Below are positions 25,927-33,593 of a DNA stretch of 64,000 nt, one piece after another (the first letter of the stretch is position 1; each line of letters begins with the position of its first letter). This DNA comes from Glutamicibacter mishrai. Lineage in GTDB: Bacteria; Actinomycetota; Actinomycetes; Actinomycetales; Micrococcaceae. Made by a program: the position numbers and the translations under genes. The notes beneath the pieces are model-generated. The model did not search any database and was not told the DNA's origin. It saw nothing but the letters and a program-made list of their open reading frames with translations. The DNA lies in NCBI RefSeq assembly GCF_012221945.1, contig NZ_CP032549.1:2728001-2792000 (forward strand). Direction: 5' to 3'.

Positions 25927-27108
25927 CTAAACATCTTGGCCGCTGGTGTCTGGCGCGCGGAATTTGGGGACGCGCAGGGTGATCAGCGTTCCGGCCCCCG
26001 GAGCGGTCTCGATCACCAATCCGTTGGAGTTCCCGTAGAGCTGGCGCAGGCGCAGGTCGACATTGCGCAGCCCCACATGCATGGTGGTGGTGGTCCCCGC
26101 CAAGACGCTGGCTAACTGTTCGGGATCCATGCCCATTCCGTCATCCTCCACCGAAATCACCGCATGCAGGCCATCCTCGGTGGCGGTGATCGAGATGACG
26201 CCGCCATCGGGCCGCGCTTCCAGGCCATGGCGCACCGCATTCTCCACCAGCGGCTGCAGGGCCAAAAACGGTATCTGGGTGGGCAGCACCTCGGGCGCGA
26301 TCTGGAGGGAAACCTTGATGCGTTCGCCGAACCGGGCTTTTTCCAGCAGGAGATAGCGGTCGATCGCTTCCAGCTCTTCGGCCAGGGTCGTGAATTCGCC
26401 GCGGCGCCTGAAGGAGTAGCGGGTGAAATCGGCGAACTCGATCACCAGTTCGCGGGCGCGCGCCGGATCGGTATTGATGAAGGAAGCGATGGCGTTCAGC
26501 GAGTTGTAGATGAAGTGCGGGGAGATTTGCGCGCGCAGAGCCCGCATCTGGGCTTCGAGCAGCATGGCCCTGGATTCGTCCAATTGCGCCGTGGAGACCT
26601 GGGCGGAGACGAAGACCGCCACCTCCGATACCGCGCGCACGAAGCTGGCCCCGGCGCGCACGGACAGTGCCACGACGGTGCCCACGCCTTGATCGCCGAC
26701 GGTGATCGGCGCGGCCACGATATCCATGCCGGCCGAATGCTTCACCTGGGTCTTCCCGGTGGCCAGGGTGCTGGCCGAGGCCTTGGAGGCATCTTCCTCC
26801 AGCTGCGCGGTGAAGTCGATGCCGGCATCCGTGGCCAGGATCCGCGAGGTGTCGCTGATCAGCAGCACCTGGCAGTTCAGCAGCCGGCGCAGGGCCTTGG
26901 CGCTCTTGGCCGCGCCTTCCTCGGTGAGCCCGCGCTCAAGGTGGGGGACCGCCACCGACATGTGGTGCAGCGTTTTATAGGTCGCCTCTTCGGCGTCCGT
27001 GCCCATCTCCCTGGTCGAGCGGGAGATCTTGAAGCCGAAGTAGCCGACGATGGTTATGCCAAGCACCACGGTGACCGCGATCAGGGTGACTTGCAACGCT
27101 GGAGACAT
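25927..27108 (-). CDS. LytS/BtsS-like sensor histidine kinase
   Basis: 393 residues. One N-terminal membrane helix (residues 5-25), a GAF-like cytoplasmic sensor region (about 45-165), then a His_kinase domain with LRAQISPHFIYNSLNAI (His198), N-box PLVENAVRHG (Asn290) and G-box EDDGMGMD (321-328). Unlike classic LytS/BtsS it lacks the multi-helix 5TM sensor, so the signal is probably sensed inside the cell. Partner of the LytTR regulator downstream. Divergent from the DUF485-actP operon with a 195-base spacer that holds the proposed regulator sites. Confidence 0.92.
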   Translation of the reverse strand: MSPALQVTLIAVTVVLGITIVGYFGFKISRSTREMGTDAEEATYKTLHHMSVAVPHLERGLTEEGAAKSAKALRRLLNCQVLLISDTSRILATDAGIDFTAQLEEDASKASASTLATGKTQVKHSAGMDIVAAPITVGDQGVGTVVALSVRAGASFVRAVSEVAVFVSAQVSTAQLDESRAMLLEAQMRALRAQISPHFIYNSLNAIASFINTDPARARELVIEFADFTRYSFRRRGEFTTLAEELEAIDRYLLLEKARFGERIKVSLQIAPEVLPTQIPFLALQPLVENAVRHGLEARPDGGVISITATEDGLHAVISVEDDGMGMDPEQLASVLAGTTTTMHVGLRNVDLRLRQLYGNSNGLVIETAPGAGTLITLRVPKFRAPDTSGQDV

Positions 27109-27125
27109 GATCCCATCTTAGAGCC

Positions 27126-27191
27126 CCGCTGAGCGCGGACCGCTGAACGGTGCCCAATGCGCCGTTGGGCGCAGATTTCGCCCCGTTGAGC
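27126..27191 (+). promoter_or_regulatory. Four CCGYTGRRC direct repeats, candidate LytTR binding array
   Basis: Nine-base repeats CCGCTGAGC (27126), CCGCTGAAC (27140), CCGTTGGGC (27162) and CCGTTGAGC (27183) on the same strand. The last two are 21 bases apart with a 12-base spacer, the geometry known for AgrA/YpdB-type LytTR proteins. Confidence 0.5.
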
Positions 27192-27237
27192 CACGCGCCA
27201 CCGGATACCCCTAGTCGCGAACGGAATCTTCGCCAAT

Positions 27238-27276
27238 AGTGAAATGAGTCACACAACAGATGTGCGCTCGATCACA
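27238..27276. promoter_or_regulatory. Two CRP/GlxR-like boxes upstream of the actP operon
   Basis: AGTGA-AATGAG-TCACA (27238-27253) and TGTGC-GCTCGA-TCACA (27261-27276) each match TGTGA-N6-TCACA at 9 of 10 positions, with centres 23 bases apart. The second lies within the larger palindrome AGATGTG...CACATCT. cAMP-dependent control of acetate uptake by a GlxR/CRP homologue is inferred. Confidence 0.55.
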
Positions 27277-27303
27277 TCTCAAACTCGCTCAAGGAGGGCA
27301 TCA

Positions 27304-27648
27304 ATGAGTGCCAACCCGGAACACGACGTCACCGGCGACGTCGATTTTGTTACGGAGAGCCAATCGGCGGAATTCCAGGAACTGCGCAAGACCCACCGCA
27401 GCTTCGTCTTCCCGATGGCCATCTTCTTCCTCGTCTGGTATTTCGCCTATGTGCTGCTGGCCGACTACTTCCATGACTTCATGTCCATCAAGGTCCTCGG
27501 CAATATCAACATGGGTATTGTTCTCGGGTTGCTGCAGTTCGTGTCGACATTCGCGATCACCGCTGCCTACGTCAGCTTCTCGAACAAGAAGCTGGACCCG
27601 AAGGCCACCGCCATCCGCGAACGCCTTGAGCGCGAGGGAGTGAACTAA
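27304..27648 (+). CDS. DUF485 membrane protein, partner of ActP
   Basis: 114-residue protein with two hydrophobic helices (SFVFPMAIFFLVWYFAYVLLA and MGIVLGLLQFVSTFAITAAYV). The FQELRKTHRSFVFP lead-in and YFHDFM..KVLGNINMGIVLG block are typical of DUF485. It forms an operon with the acetate symporter, whose ATG follows its stop directly. The frame is open from 27244, but AAGGAGG at 27290-27296 sets the ATG at 27304, and the upstream codons fall in the regulatory boxes. Role probably accessory to symporter function or stability. Confidence 0.9.
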   Translation: MSANPEHDVTGDVDFVTESQSAEFQELRKTHRSFVFPMAIFFLVWYFAYVLLADYFHDFMSIKVLGNINMGIVLGLLQFVSTFAITAAYVSFSNKKLDPKATAIRERLEREGVN

Positions 27649-29274
27649 ATGAACCAGCTCAGCATCCTGGCCCAGGCCGCAGGCGAGTCGACCCAGGTCG
27701 GCAACCCCCTGGTCAATATCGCCATCTTCCTGGCCTTCGTGGGCGTCACCTTGGTGATCGTGCTCCGTGCCTCCAAGAACAACAAGACCGCAGCCGACTA
27801 CTACGCCGGCGGCCGCTCATTCAGCGGAACGCAGAACGGCACCGCCATTGCCGGCGACTACCTCTCGGCGGCATCCTTCCTGGGCATTGTCGGCGCTATC
27901 GCCATCCAGGGCTACGACGGTTTCCTCTACTCGATCGGCTTCCTGGTCGCCTGGCTGGTTGCCTTGCTGCTGGTCGCAGAGCTGCTGCGCAACACCGGCA
28001 AGTTCACCATGGCCGACGTGCTGTCCTTCCGCCTCAAGCAGCGCCCGGTGCGCATCGCTGCGGCTATCTCCACCCTCGCGGTGTGCGTCTTCTACCTGCT
28101 GGCGCAGATGGCTGGCGCAGGTGCGCTGGTCTCCCTGCTGCTGGGCATCGACGAGAAGTTCGGCCAGTCTCTGGTGATCGTCATCGTTGGCGCACTGATG
28201 ATCCTCTACGTGCTGGTAGGCGGCATGAAGGGCACCACCTGGGTGCAGATCATCAAGGCCTGCCTGCTGATTGCCGGCGCGCTGATCATGACCGTGTGGA
28301 CGCTGGCCCTGTTCGGCTTCAACTTCTCCGAACTGCTGGGCAAGGCAGCTGAAGTGGCCGGCAACCCGGAGATCCTGAACCCGGGCATGAAGTACGGCGT
28401 TTCGGAAACCTCCAAGCTGGACTTCATCTCGCTAGCACTGGCCCTGGTGCTGGGCACCGCAGGCCTGCCGCACGTGCTGATGCGCTTCTACACCGTTCCT
28501 ACCGCCAAGGAAGCCCGCAAGTCGGTGGTCTGGGCCATCTGGCTGATCGGCGCCTTCTACCTGTTCACCCTGGTGCTGGGCTTCGGTGCCGGCGCGCTGA
28601 TCGGCCCGGAGCGGATCAAGGCCGCCCCGGGCGGCGTGAACTCGGCGGCACCGCTGCTGGCCTACGAACTGGGCGGCACCGTCCTGCTGGGCCTGATCTC
28701 CGCGGTGGCCTTCGCAACCATCCTCGCGGTGGTTGCCGGCCTGACCATCACCGCAGCTGCTTCCTTCGCCCACGATGTGTACGCCTCGGTGATCGCCAAG
28801 GGCAAGTCCACCCCGGAGAAGGAAATGAAGGTGGCTCGCCGCACGGTTCTGGTGATCGGCGTCTTCGCCATCGCCGGCGGCATCGGCGCCCAGGGCCAGA
28901 ATGTGGCCTTCCTGGTGGCACTAGCCTTCGCGGTGGCCGCCTCGGCAAACCTGCCGACCATCCTGTACTCGCTGTTCTGGAAGGGCTTCAAGACCCGCGG
29001 CGCAGTATGGTCCATGTACGGAGGCTTGGGCTCCGCGCTGCTGCTGATCATCTTCTCGCCGGTCTTCTCCGGTTCGGAAACCTCGATGATCCCGAGCATC
29101 GACATGGCGATCTTCCCGCTGGCCAACCCGGGCATCGTCTCGATTCCTCTGGCATTCCTGCTCGGCTGGGTGGGTTCGGTGACCGATAAGGGCACCGAGG
29201 ATCCTGCCAAGCAGGCGGAAATGGAAGTTCGTTCGCTCACCGGTGTTGGCGCTGAGAAGGCCGTCGACCACTAG
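27649..29274 (+). CDS. actP: Cation/acetate symporter ActP (MctC-like)
   Basis: SSS-family symporter of 541 residues expected to import acetate, propionate or pyruvate with Na+ or H+. Thirteen helices, with AADYYAGGRSFSGTQNGTAIAGDYLSAASFLG near the N-terminus, AGLPHVLMRFYTVPTAKEARKSVVWA in the middle and FAHDVYASV later. Closest in kind to MctC of Corynebacterium, which imports monocarboxylates. The start codon abuts the DUF485 stop. This is the second SSS module in 6 kb; the paralogue at 23290 is under the kinase operon. A strong hairpin at 29302-29345 ends the transcript. Confidence 0.92.
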   Translation: MNQLSILAQAAGESTQVGNPLVNIAIFLAFVGVTLVIVLRASKNNKTAADYYAGGRSFSGTQNGTAIAGDYLSAASFLGIVGAIAIQGYDGFLYSIGFLVAWLVALLLVAELLRNTGKFTMADVLSFRLKQRPVRIAAAISTLAVCVFYLLAQMAGAGALVSLLLGIDEKFGQSLVIVIVGALMILYVLVGGMKGTTWVQIIKACLLIAGALIMTVWTLALFGFNFSELLGKAAEVAGNPEILNPGMKYGVSETSKLDFISLALALVLGTAGLPHVLMRFYTVPTAKEARKSVVWAIWLIGAFYLFTLVLGFGAGALIGPERIKAAPGGVNSAAPLLAYELGGTVLLGLISAVAFATILAVVAGLTITAAASFAHDVYASVIAKGKSTPEKEMKVARRTVLVIGVFAIAGGIGAQGQNVAFLVALAFAVAASANLPTILYSLFWKGFKTRGAVWSMYGGLGSALLLIIFSPVFSGSETSMIPSIDMAIFPLANPGIVSIPLAFLLGWVGSVTDKGTEDPAKQAEMEVRSLTGVGAEKAVDH

Positions 29275-29301
29275 AGGCTACCGGCGCGAGCCGCACGCCT
29301 G

Positions 29302-29345
29302 AAAGCCCTGGAGCCCAACCGAATCCGGTTGGGCTCCAGGGCTTT
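29302..29345. terminator. Bidirectional terminator between actP and lrp
   Basis: Perfect 20-bp stem from AAAGCCCTGG to CCAGGGCTTT with a 4-base loop, between convergent genes; T-runs are present within the ends of both arms. Confidence 0.8.
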
Positions 29346-29356
29346 AACCAGTGATG

Positions 29357-29833
29357 CTAGTCGCTGGAGGATTTCAGCGAATGGCGCAGCAATGATGTGG
29401 TCCGGTAGGGGACCAATTGCGCCATGGACAGGGCGGAATCCGCCCGGTTCACCCCGTCAATATGCAGCAGCTGGCCGTGCACCCGGAAGAGCTGTTCGGC
29501 GTCCTTGGCGGCCACGCGCACCAGGATGTCGGCGTTGCCGGTTAATCCGTGGGCTTCGAGGACCTCGGGGATGGTGGCCAGCTTGGCTGAAATCTCTTCA
29601 AGGTAGCGCTGGTCGACGTGCAATTCGATGAAGGAAAGCAGGCCGTAGCCCAGGGCGGCTGGCGGAATCCGGCGGTCCGGGGAGTCCAGGACTTCGTTCT
29701 CCAGGCGGGTCATGCGCGTTTGCACGGTATTGCGCCCCAAATTCAGCGCCGTCGCGATCGCCGAGCCGGTGCGCTTTTTTGCGGTGGCCAGGGCGAGCAA
29801 TATCCGGCGGTCAGTCATGTCCAAGAGGTGCAT
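29357..29833 (-). CDS. Lrp/AsnC-family regulator (BkdR-like)
   Basis: About 158 residues: an N-terminal winged helix (MTDRRILLALATAKKRTGSAIATALNLGRNTVQTRMTRLE) and a C-terminal RAM ligand-binding domain (GYGLLSFIELHVDQ... EVLEAHGLTGNADILVRVA). Start is uncertain: GTG 29842, ATG 29833 or ATG 29818. A TGCTAACGT extended -10 ends 7 bases before 29833, suggesting leaderless expression from that ATG. It is divergent from a 2-oxoacid dehydrogenase operon, the arrangement seen for BkdR-type regulators that sense branched-chain amino or oxo acids. Confidence 0.9.
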   Translation of the reverse strand: MHLLDMTDRRILLALATAKKRTGSAIATALNLGRNTVQTRMTRLENEVLDSPDRRIPPAALGYGLLSFIELHVDQRYLEEISAKLATIPEVLEAHGLTGNADILVRVAAKDAEQLFRVHGQLLHIDGVNRADSALSMAQLVPYRTTSLLRHSLKSSSD

Positions 29834-29916
29834 AATGAGCACGTTAGCACTGTGCCGGAGGGATAAATAGGGCGTTTTGCGCTAATTTCAGAATCGCCAT
29901 TGTGCGTCTTGCGTTG

Positions 29917-29932
29917 CGTGAGTAGCATCACA
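29917..29932. promoter_or_regulatory. CRP/GlxR-like box upstream of the 2-oxoacid dehydrogenase operon
   Basis: CGTGA-GTAGCA-TCACA matches TGTGA-N6-TCACA at 9 of 10 positions, midway between the divergent lrp and E1-alpha genes. Confidence 0.45.
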
Positions 29933-29982
29933 TTAAGCGGGGTTCGACGAAGAATCCTGCCACCGACTACGTGAGAGTTAGG

Positions 29983-31098
29983 ATGCCGATCGTGTCCACA
30001 CAGCACATGGACGTAGCCGCTGGAAGCCTACCAACGCATCAGCTGCTGAACGTCGACGGGAAACGAATCCCGGACGAAGAACTTGACCACCATCTCAAGG
30101 ACCTCAAAGAGGCGGACCTTGCGGATTTCCTGCGCGACATGGTCGTGCTGAGGCGGATGGACAATGAAGCCACCGCCCTGCAACGCCAAGGCCAGCTGGG
30201 CCTGTGGGCCCCTTTGCTCGGGCAGGAGGCCGCGCAAATCGGTTCGGTGCGCGCCACCAATGACGACGATTTCATTTTCCCTTCCTACCGCGAACATGGC
30301 GTGGCATGGGCCAGGGGAGTGCAGGCCGAGGATCTGCTCAGCGTTTGGCGCGGAGCCCAGGCCAGCGGCTGGGACCCGAACGAGGTCAACATCGCCTGCC
30401 AGCAGATTGTCATCGGATCCCAGGCGCTGCACGCCGCCGGTTATGGCATGGGCATCAAATTCGATGGCGGCGAGCAGGTCTCCGTTGCCTACTTCGGCGA
30501 TGGTGCCACCAGCCAGGGCGATGTCAACGAAGCCATGGTCTTCGCCGCCAGCTACCAGGCCCCGGTGCTGTTCTTCTGCCAGAACAACCAATGGGCCATC
30601 TCGGAGCCGGTGGCACTGCAAAGCCGCACCAACATTGCCGACCGCGCCCACGGCTTCGGCTTGAAAACCTGGCGCGTGGATGGCAACGACATCCTTGCGG
30701 TCTACGCGGCAACCAAGGCCGCCTTGGCCCATGCCCGCCATGGGCTGGGGCCCACCTTCATCGAAGCGGTCACCTATCGCATGGGTTCGCACACCACGGC
30801 CGATGATCCCACCCGCTATCGCAAGAGCGAACAGCTCGAAGAGTGGAAGGCCAAGGATCCCATCGACCGCCTGGTGAAATACCTGCACGAAATGGGCGCG
30901 GATGTTCAGTCCTATGAACAGCGAGCGCAGAACGCCGCCGACGAGATGGCCGCCAAGCTGCGCGCCGCGATCACCACCATGGAAGACCCGAAGGTAGAAG
31001 AGCTGTTCACCAACGTTTATGCCGAACCGCATGAACCCACCGAACGCGCGGCGAAGAACTACTTGGATTATCTGGCTGAATTTGAAGGTGGTGAATAG
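29983..31098 (+). CDS. bkdA: Branched-chain 2-oxoacid (or pyruvate) dehydrogenase E1 alpha subunit
   Basis: Thiamine-diphosphate-dependent decarboxylase subunit, about 371 residues, of an alpha2beta2 E1. The ThDP motif is GDGATSQGDVNEAMVF (GDG at 172-174) closing with CQNNQ (NN at 201-202). The phosphorylation-loop equivalent YRMGSHTTADDPTRYR is intact. The frame opens at GTG 29971; GAGAG 7 bases before the ATG at 29983 favours that start, with GTG 29992 also possible. Actinobacteria usually run pyruvate through a homodimeric AceE. Together with the divergent Lrp gene this makes a branched-chain role more likely; it would supply primers for iso/anteiso fatty acids. No E3 gene follows. Confidence 0.88.
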   Translation: MPIVSTQHMDVAAGSLPTHQLLNVDGKRIPDEELDHHLKDLKEADLADFLRDMVVLRRMDNEATALQRQGQLGLWAPLLGQEAAQIGSVRATNDDDFIFPSYREHGVAWARGVQAEDLLSVWRGAQASGWDPNEVNIACQQIVIGSQALHAAGYGMGIKFDGGEQVSVAYFGDGATSQGDVNEAMVFAASYQAPVLFFCQNNQWAISEPVALQSRTNIADRAHGFGLKTWRVDGNDILAVYAATKAALAHARHGLGPTFIEAVTYRMGSHTTADDPTRYRKSEQLEEWKAKDPIDRLVKYLHEMGADVQSYEQRAQNAADEMAAKLRAAITTMEDPKVEELFTNVYAEPHEPTERAAKNYLDYLAEFEGGE

Positions 31099-31100
31099 CC

Positions 31101-32102
31101 GTGGCCACGACCATGCTCAAGGCACTGAACAAGTCGCTGCATGATGCGCTGAGCGAGGATGACAAGGTCATCCTGCTTGGCGAGGATATCGGAACCCTCG
31201 GCGGGGTCTTCCGCGTGACCGATGGGCTCAAAGCCGAATTCGGCGAGCATCGCGTTGTCGATACCCCGTTGGCGGAATCCGGAATTGTCGGTACTGCCAT
31301 CGGGCTGGCCTACCGTGGCTACCGTCCGGTGGTGGAGATCCAATTCGACGGATTCACCTACCCGGCTTTTGACCAACTGGTCTCCCAGCTGGCGAAGCTG
31401 CATTACCGTTCCCGCGGGCGGGTGAACATGCCGGTGACCGTGCGCATCCCTTACGGCGGCGGCATCGGTTCGCCGGAGCACCACTCCGAATCCCCTGAAG
31501 CCTACTTTGCCCATACCGCGGGCCTGCGGGTCTTCGCACCATCCAGCGTGGAAGATGCCTATGCGATGCTTCGCCAGGCAATCACCTGCGATGATCCGGT
31601 GATCTTCTTCGAGCCCAAGCGCCGGTACCACGAGAAGAGCGATGCGGAACTGGGCGAGGTCCAACCGGATGCCTCGCCCAAGGCAACGGTCATCCGCTCC
31701 GGAACCGATGTCACCGTCGTCGGCTACGGGCCAACCACCTACACCTTGATTGATGCTGCCATGGCGGCAGAAGACGAGGGCACGAGCCTGGAGGTCATTG
31801 ATCTTCGCAGCCTGGATCCGCTGGATATCGAGACCGTGGCACAGTCGGTGCAACGCACCGGCAAGCTGGTGGTGGTCCATGAGGCCAGCCGCACCAGTGG
31901 ATTGGGCGCGGAAATCTGCGCCGAGATCACCGAGCGCTGCTTCGATTACCTGGAACACGCACCGTTGCGTGTGACCGGATTTGATGTTCCCTATCCGCCA
32001 TCGCGGCTTGAAAGCCACCACTTACCGGACCTGGATCGAGTGATGCACGCGGTGGATACCGTGATGCGGCACCATGAGGCAAGCAAAGGAGCTGCCCAGT
32101 GA
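31101..32102 (+). CDS. bkdB: Branched-chain 2-oxoacid (or pyruvate) dehydrogenase E1 beta subunit
   Basis: 333-residue transketolase-like beta subunit. Early blocks LGEDIGTLGGVFRVTDGL and DTPLAESGIVGTAIGLA, the core GRVNMPVTVRIPYGGGIG..HHSESPEAYFAHTAGLRVFAPS, and a C-terminal swivel domain with VVVHEASRTSGLGAEI are all present. The GTG at 31101 follows the E1-alpha stop by two bases; an ATG at 31113 is the alternative. Its TGA overlaps the E2 start region, so the three genes are translationally coupled. Confidence 0.9.
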   Translation: MATTMLKALNKSLHDALSEDDKVILLGEDIGTLGGVFRVTDGLKAEFGEHRVVDTPLAESGIVGTAIGLAYRGYRPVVEIQFDGFTYPAFDQLVSQLAKLHYRSRGRVNMPVTVRIPYGGGIGSPEHHSESPEAYFAHTAGLRVFAPSSVEDAYAMLRQAITCDDPVIFFEPKRRYHEKSDAELGEVQPDASPKATVIRSGTDVTVVGYGPTTYTLIDAAMAAEDEGTSLEVIDLRSLDPLDIETVAQSVQRTGKLVVVHEASRTSGLGAEICAEITERCFDYLEHAPLRVTGFDVPYPPSRLESHHLPDLDRVMHAVDTVMRHHEASKGAAQ

Positions 32103-33397
32103 TGACGGATCAGACATTCAAGCTTCCTGACCTTGGCGAGGGGCTGACCGAGTCCGAGGTGCTGAACTGGAAAATCAAGGTGGGCGAGCATGTTGCGCTG
32201 AACCAGGTGATTGCCGAAGTGGAAACGGCGAAGGCAGTGGTTGAATTGCCATCGCCCTTTGCCGGCGTGGTCCAGCAGATTCATGCTGCTCAGGGAGAAG
32301 TCGTCCAAGTTGGCGGACCGCTGGTCACTTTCGGCGATGAGGTGCCTGCCAAGGCCAGTGAACCTGGACCGGCGGCGGGGGAGCGCACCCCGACGCTTGT
32401 CGGCTACGGTGCTCCTGCCGCATCCGGGACCCGGCCGCAACGCAAGACCCGCTCAGCGAAGAACCCGGGCACGCCGGGTACTCCGAGCACCGAACGTCAT
32501 GAAGAACAGCGCCGCGCCGTAACTCGATGCACGCCGCCGGTGCGCAAGCTCGCCCGCGATCATGGCGTGGATATTTCGGCCCTTACCGGCAGCGGTGAAG
32601 ACGGCTTGGTGCTTCGCCGCGATGTCCAAGAAGCCATTGACGCCGGGGGATCACCGAGCGTTCCGGCCGTTGCAGAGGCAAGTCCACCTGCGGTGGCGGA
32701 AGACCGGCATGTGAAGATCACTGCAGTGAGGCGGGCAACTGCCAAGGCCATGGTGCAGTCGGCCTTTACCGCTCCCCATGCCACTGAATTCCTGACCGTG
32801 GATGTCACCGAATCGATGGCATTGATCGAGCGGTTGCGTACCCACCGTTTGCTCAAGGACGTGAAGCTGAATTTCACCACCCTGGCTGCTTTGGTCGTGA
32901 CGAGGCTGTTGAGCACTTATCCCGCGTTGAATTCAACGTGGGATGAGAAGGCGGACGAAATCATCGAGTTCGGGTCGGTGAATCTCGGGATGGCCGTGGC
33001 CAGCGACCGCGGATTGCTGGTTCCGGTTGTGAAGAATGCCCAGGATCTGCCGCTGCCGCAATTGGCGTCGGCGCTGAGCGAGATCATTGCCCAGGGACGT
33101 GCCGGAACGCTTGCTCCGGCTCAATTGACCGGAGGGACCTTCTCCATCACGAACGTCGGAGTTTTCGGCGTGGATGCCGGTACGCCGATCCTGCCTCCGG
33201 GCCAGGCGGGGATCTTGGCACTAGGCCAAGTGAAACGCAGGCCTTGGGAGTATCAAGATGAAGTAGCGCTTCGCCATACCACGACTTTGGCTTTGTCGTT
33301 CGATCACAGGGTGGTTGACGGCAAGGAAGCAAGCGAGTTCCTCGCAGGTGTCGGTTCGGTTTTCGAAGACCCTGGATTGATGAATATTTTTATTTGA
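32102..33397 (+). CDS. bkdC: Dihydrolipoamide acyltransferase E2 of the 2-oxoacid dehydrogenase
   Basis: Core acyltransferase, about 431 residues. Single lipoyl domain (residues 5-80) with the lipoylated Lys near 45 in VETAKAVVE; peripheral subunit-binding domain (about 142-178, TPPVRKLARDHGVDISALTGSG); and C-terminal catalytic domain (about 205-431) with SFDHRVVDGKEASEF, catalytic His at about 402. AAGGAG lies before both GTG 32099 and ATG 32102; the latter overlaps the E1-beta stop by one base. One lipoyl domain and length suit BCKDH-type E2. The E3 partner must come from elsewhere in the genome. Confidence 0.92.
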   Translation: MTDQTFKLPDLGEGLTESEVLNWKIKVGEHVALNQVIAEVETAKAVVELPSPFAGVVQQIHAAQGEVVQVGGPLVTFGDEVPAKASEPGPAAGERTPTLVGYGAPAASGTRPQRKTRSAKNPGTPGTPSTERHEEQRRAVTRCTPPVRKLARDHGVDISALTGSGEDGLVLRRDVQEAIDAGGSPSVPAVAEASPPAVAEDRHVKITAVRRATAKAMVQSAFTAPHATEFLTVDVTESMALIERLRTHRLLKDVKLNFTTLAALVVTRLLSTYPALNSTWDEKADEIIEFGSVNLGMAVASDRGLLVPVVKNAQDLPLPQLASALSEIIAQGRAGTLAPAQLTGGTFSITNVGVFGVDAGTPILPPGQAGILALGQVKRRPWEYQDEVALRHTTTLALSFDHRVVDGKEASEFLAGVGSVFEDPGLMNIFI

Positions 33398-33413
33398 GAA
33401 GTAGGAGATGTTG

Positions 33414-33440
33414 ACTCGGGCAAAATAATTTTGCGCGAGT
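33414..33440 (+). repeat. Hairpin after the E2 gene
   Basis: ACTCGGGCAAAA-TAA-TTTTGCGCGAGT forms a 12-base stem with one mismatch, 17 bases after the E2 stop. There is no T-run after it, so it is at best a weak terminator. Confidence 0.4.
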
Positions 33441-33468
33441 GACAAAAGGGATTTCAAGCATTGCTTTC

Positions 33469-33517
33469 ATGAATATTCATTGGTTGTTTCGCAATATTTG
33501 ATGTAATCTCATTCACT
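33469..33517. promoter_or_regulatory. Operator-like sequences upstream of the first peptide transporter
   Basis: A perfect 12-bp palindrome ATGAATATTCAT (33469-33480) and a weak CRP/GlxR-like box TGTAA-TCTCAT-TCACT (33502-33517, 8 of 10) lie 80-125 bases before the lipoprotein start. Regulators are not identified. Confidence 0.3.
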
Positions 33518-33593
33518 ACGTGCTACAGCTCACGCTTGCCTGCACGGCTCTGCGAAACGCAGAAGCAGCAACCTTATGTTGAGGAGAAATAGG

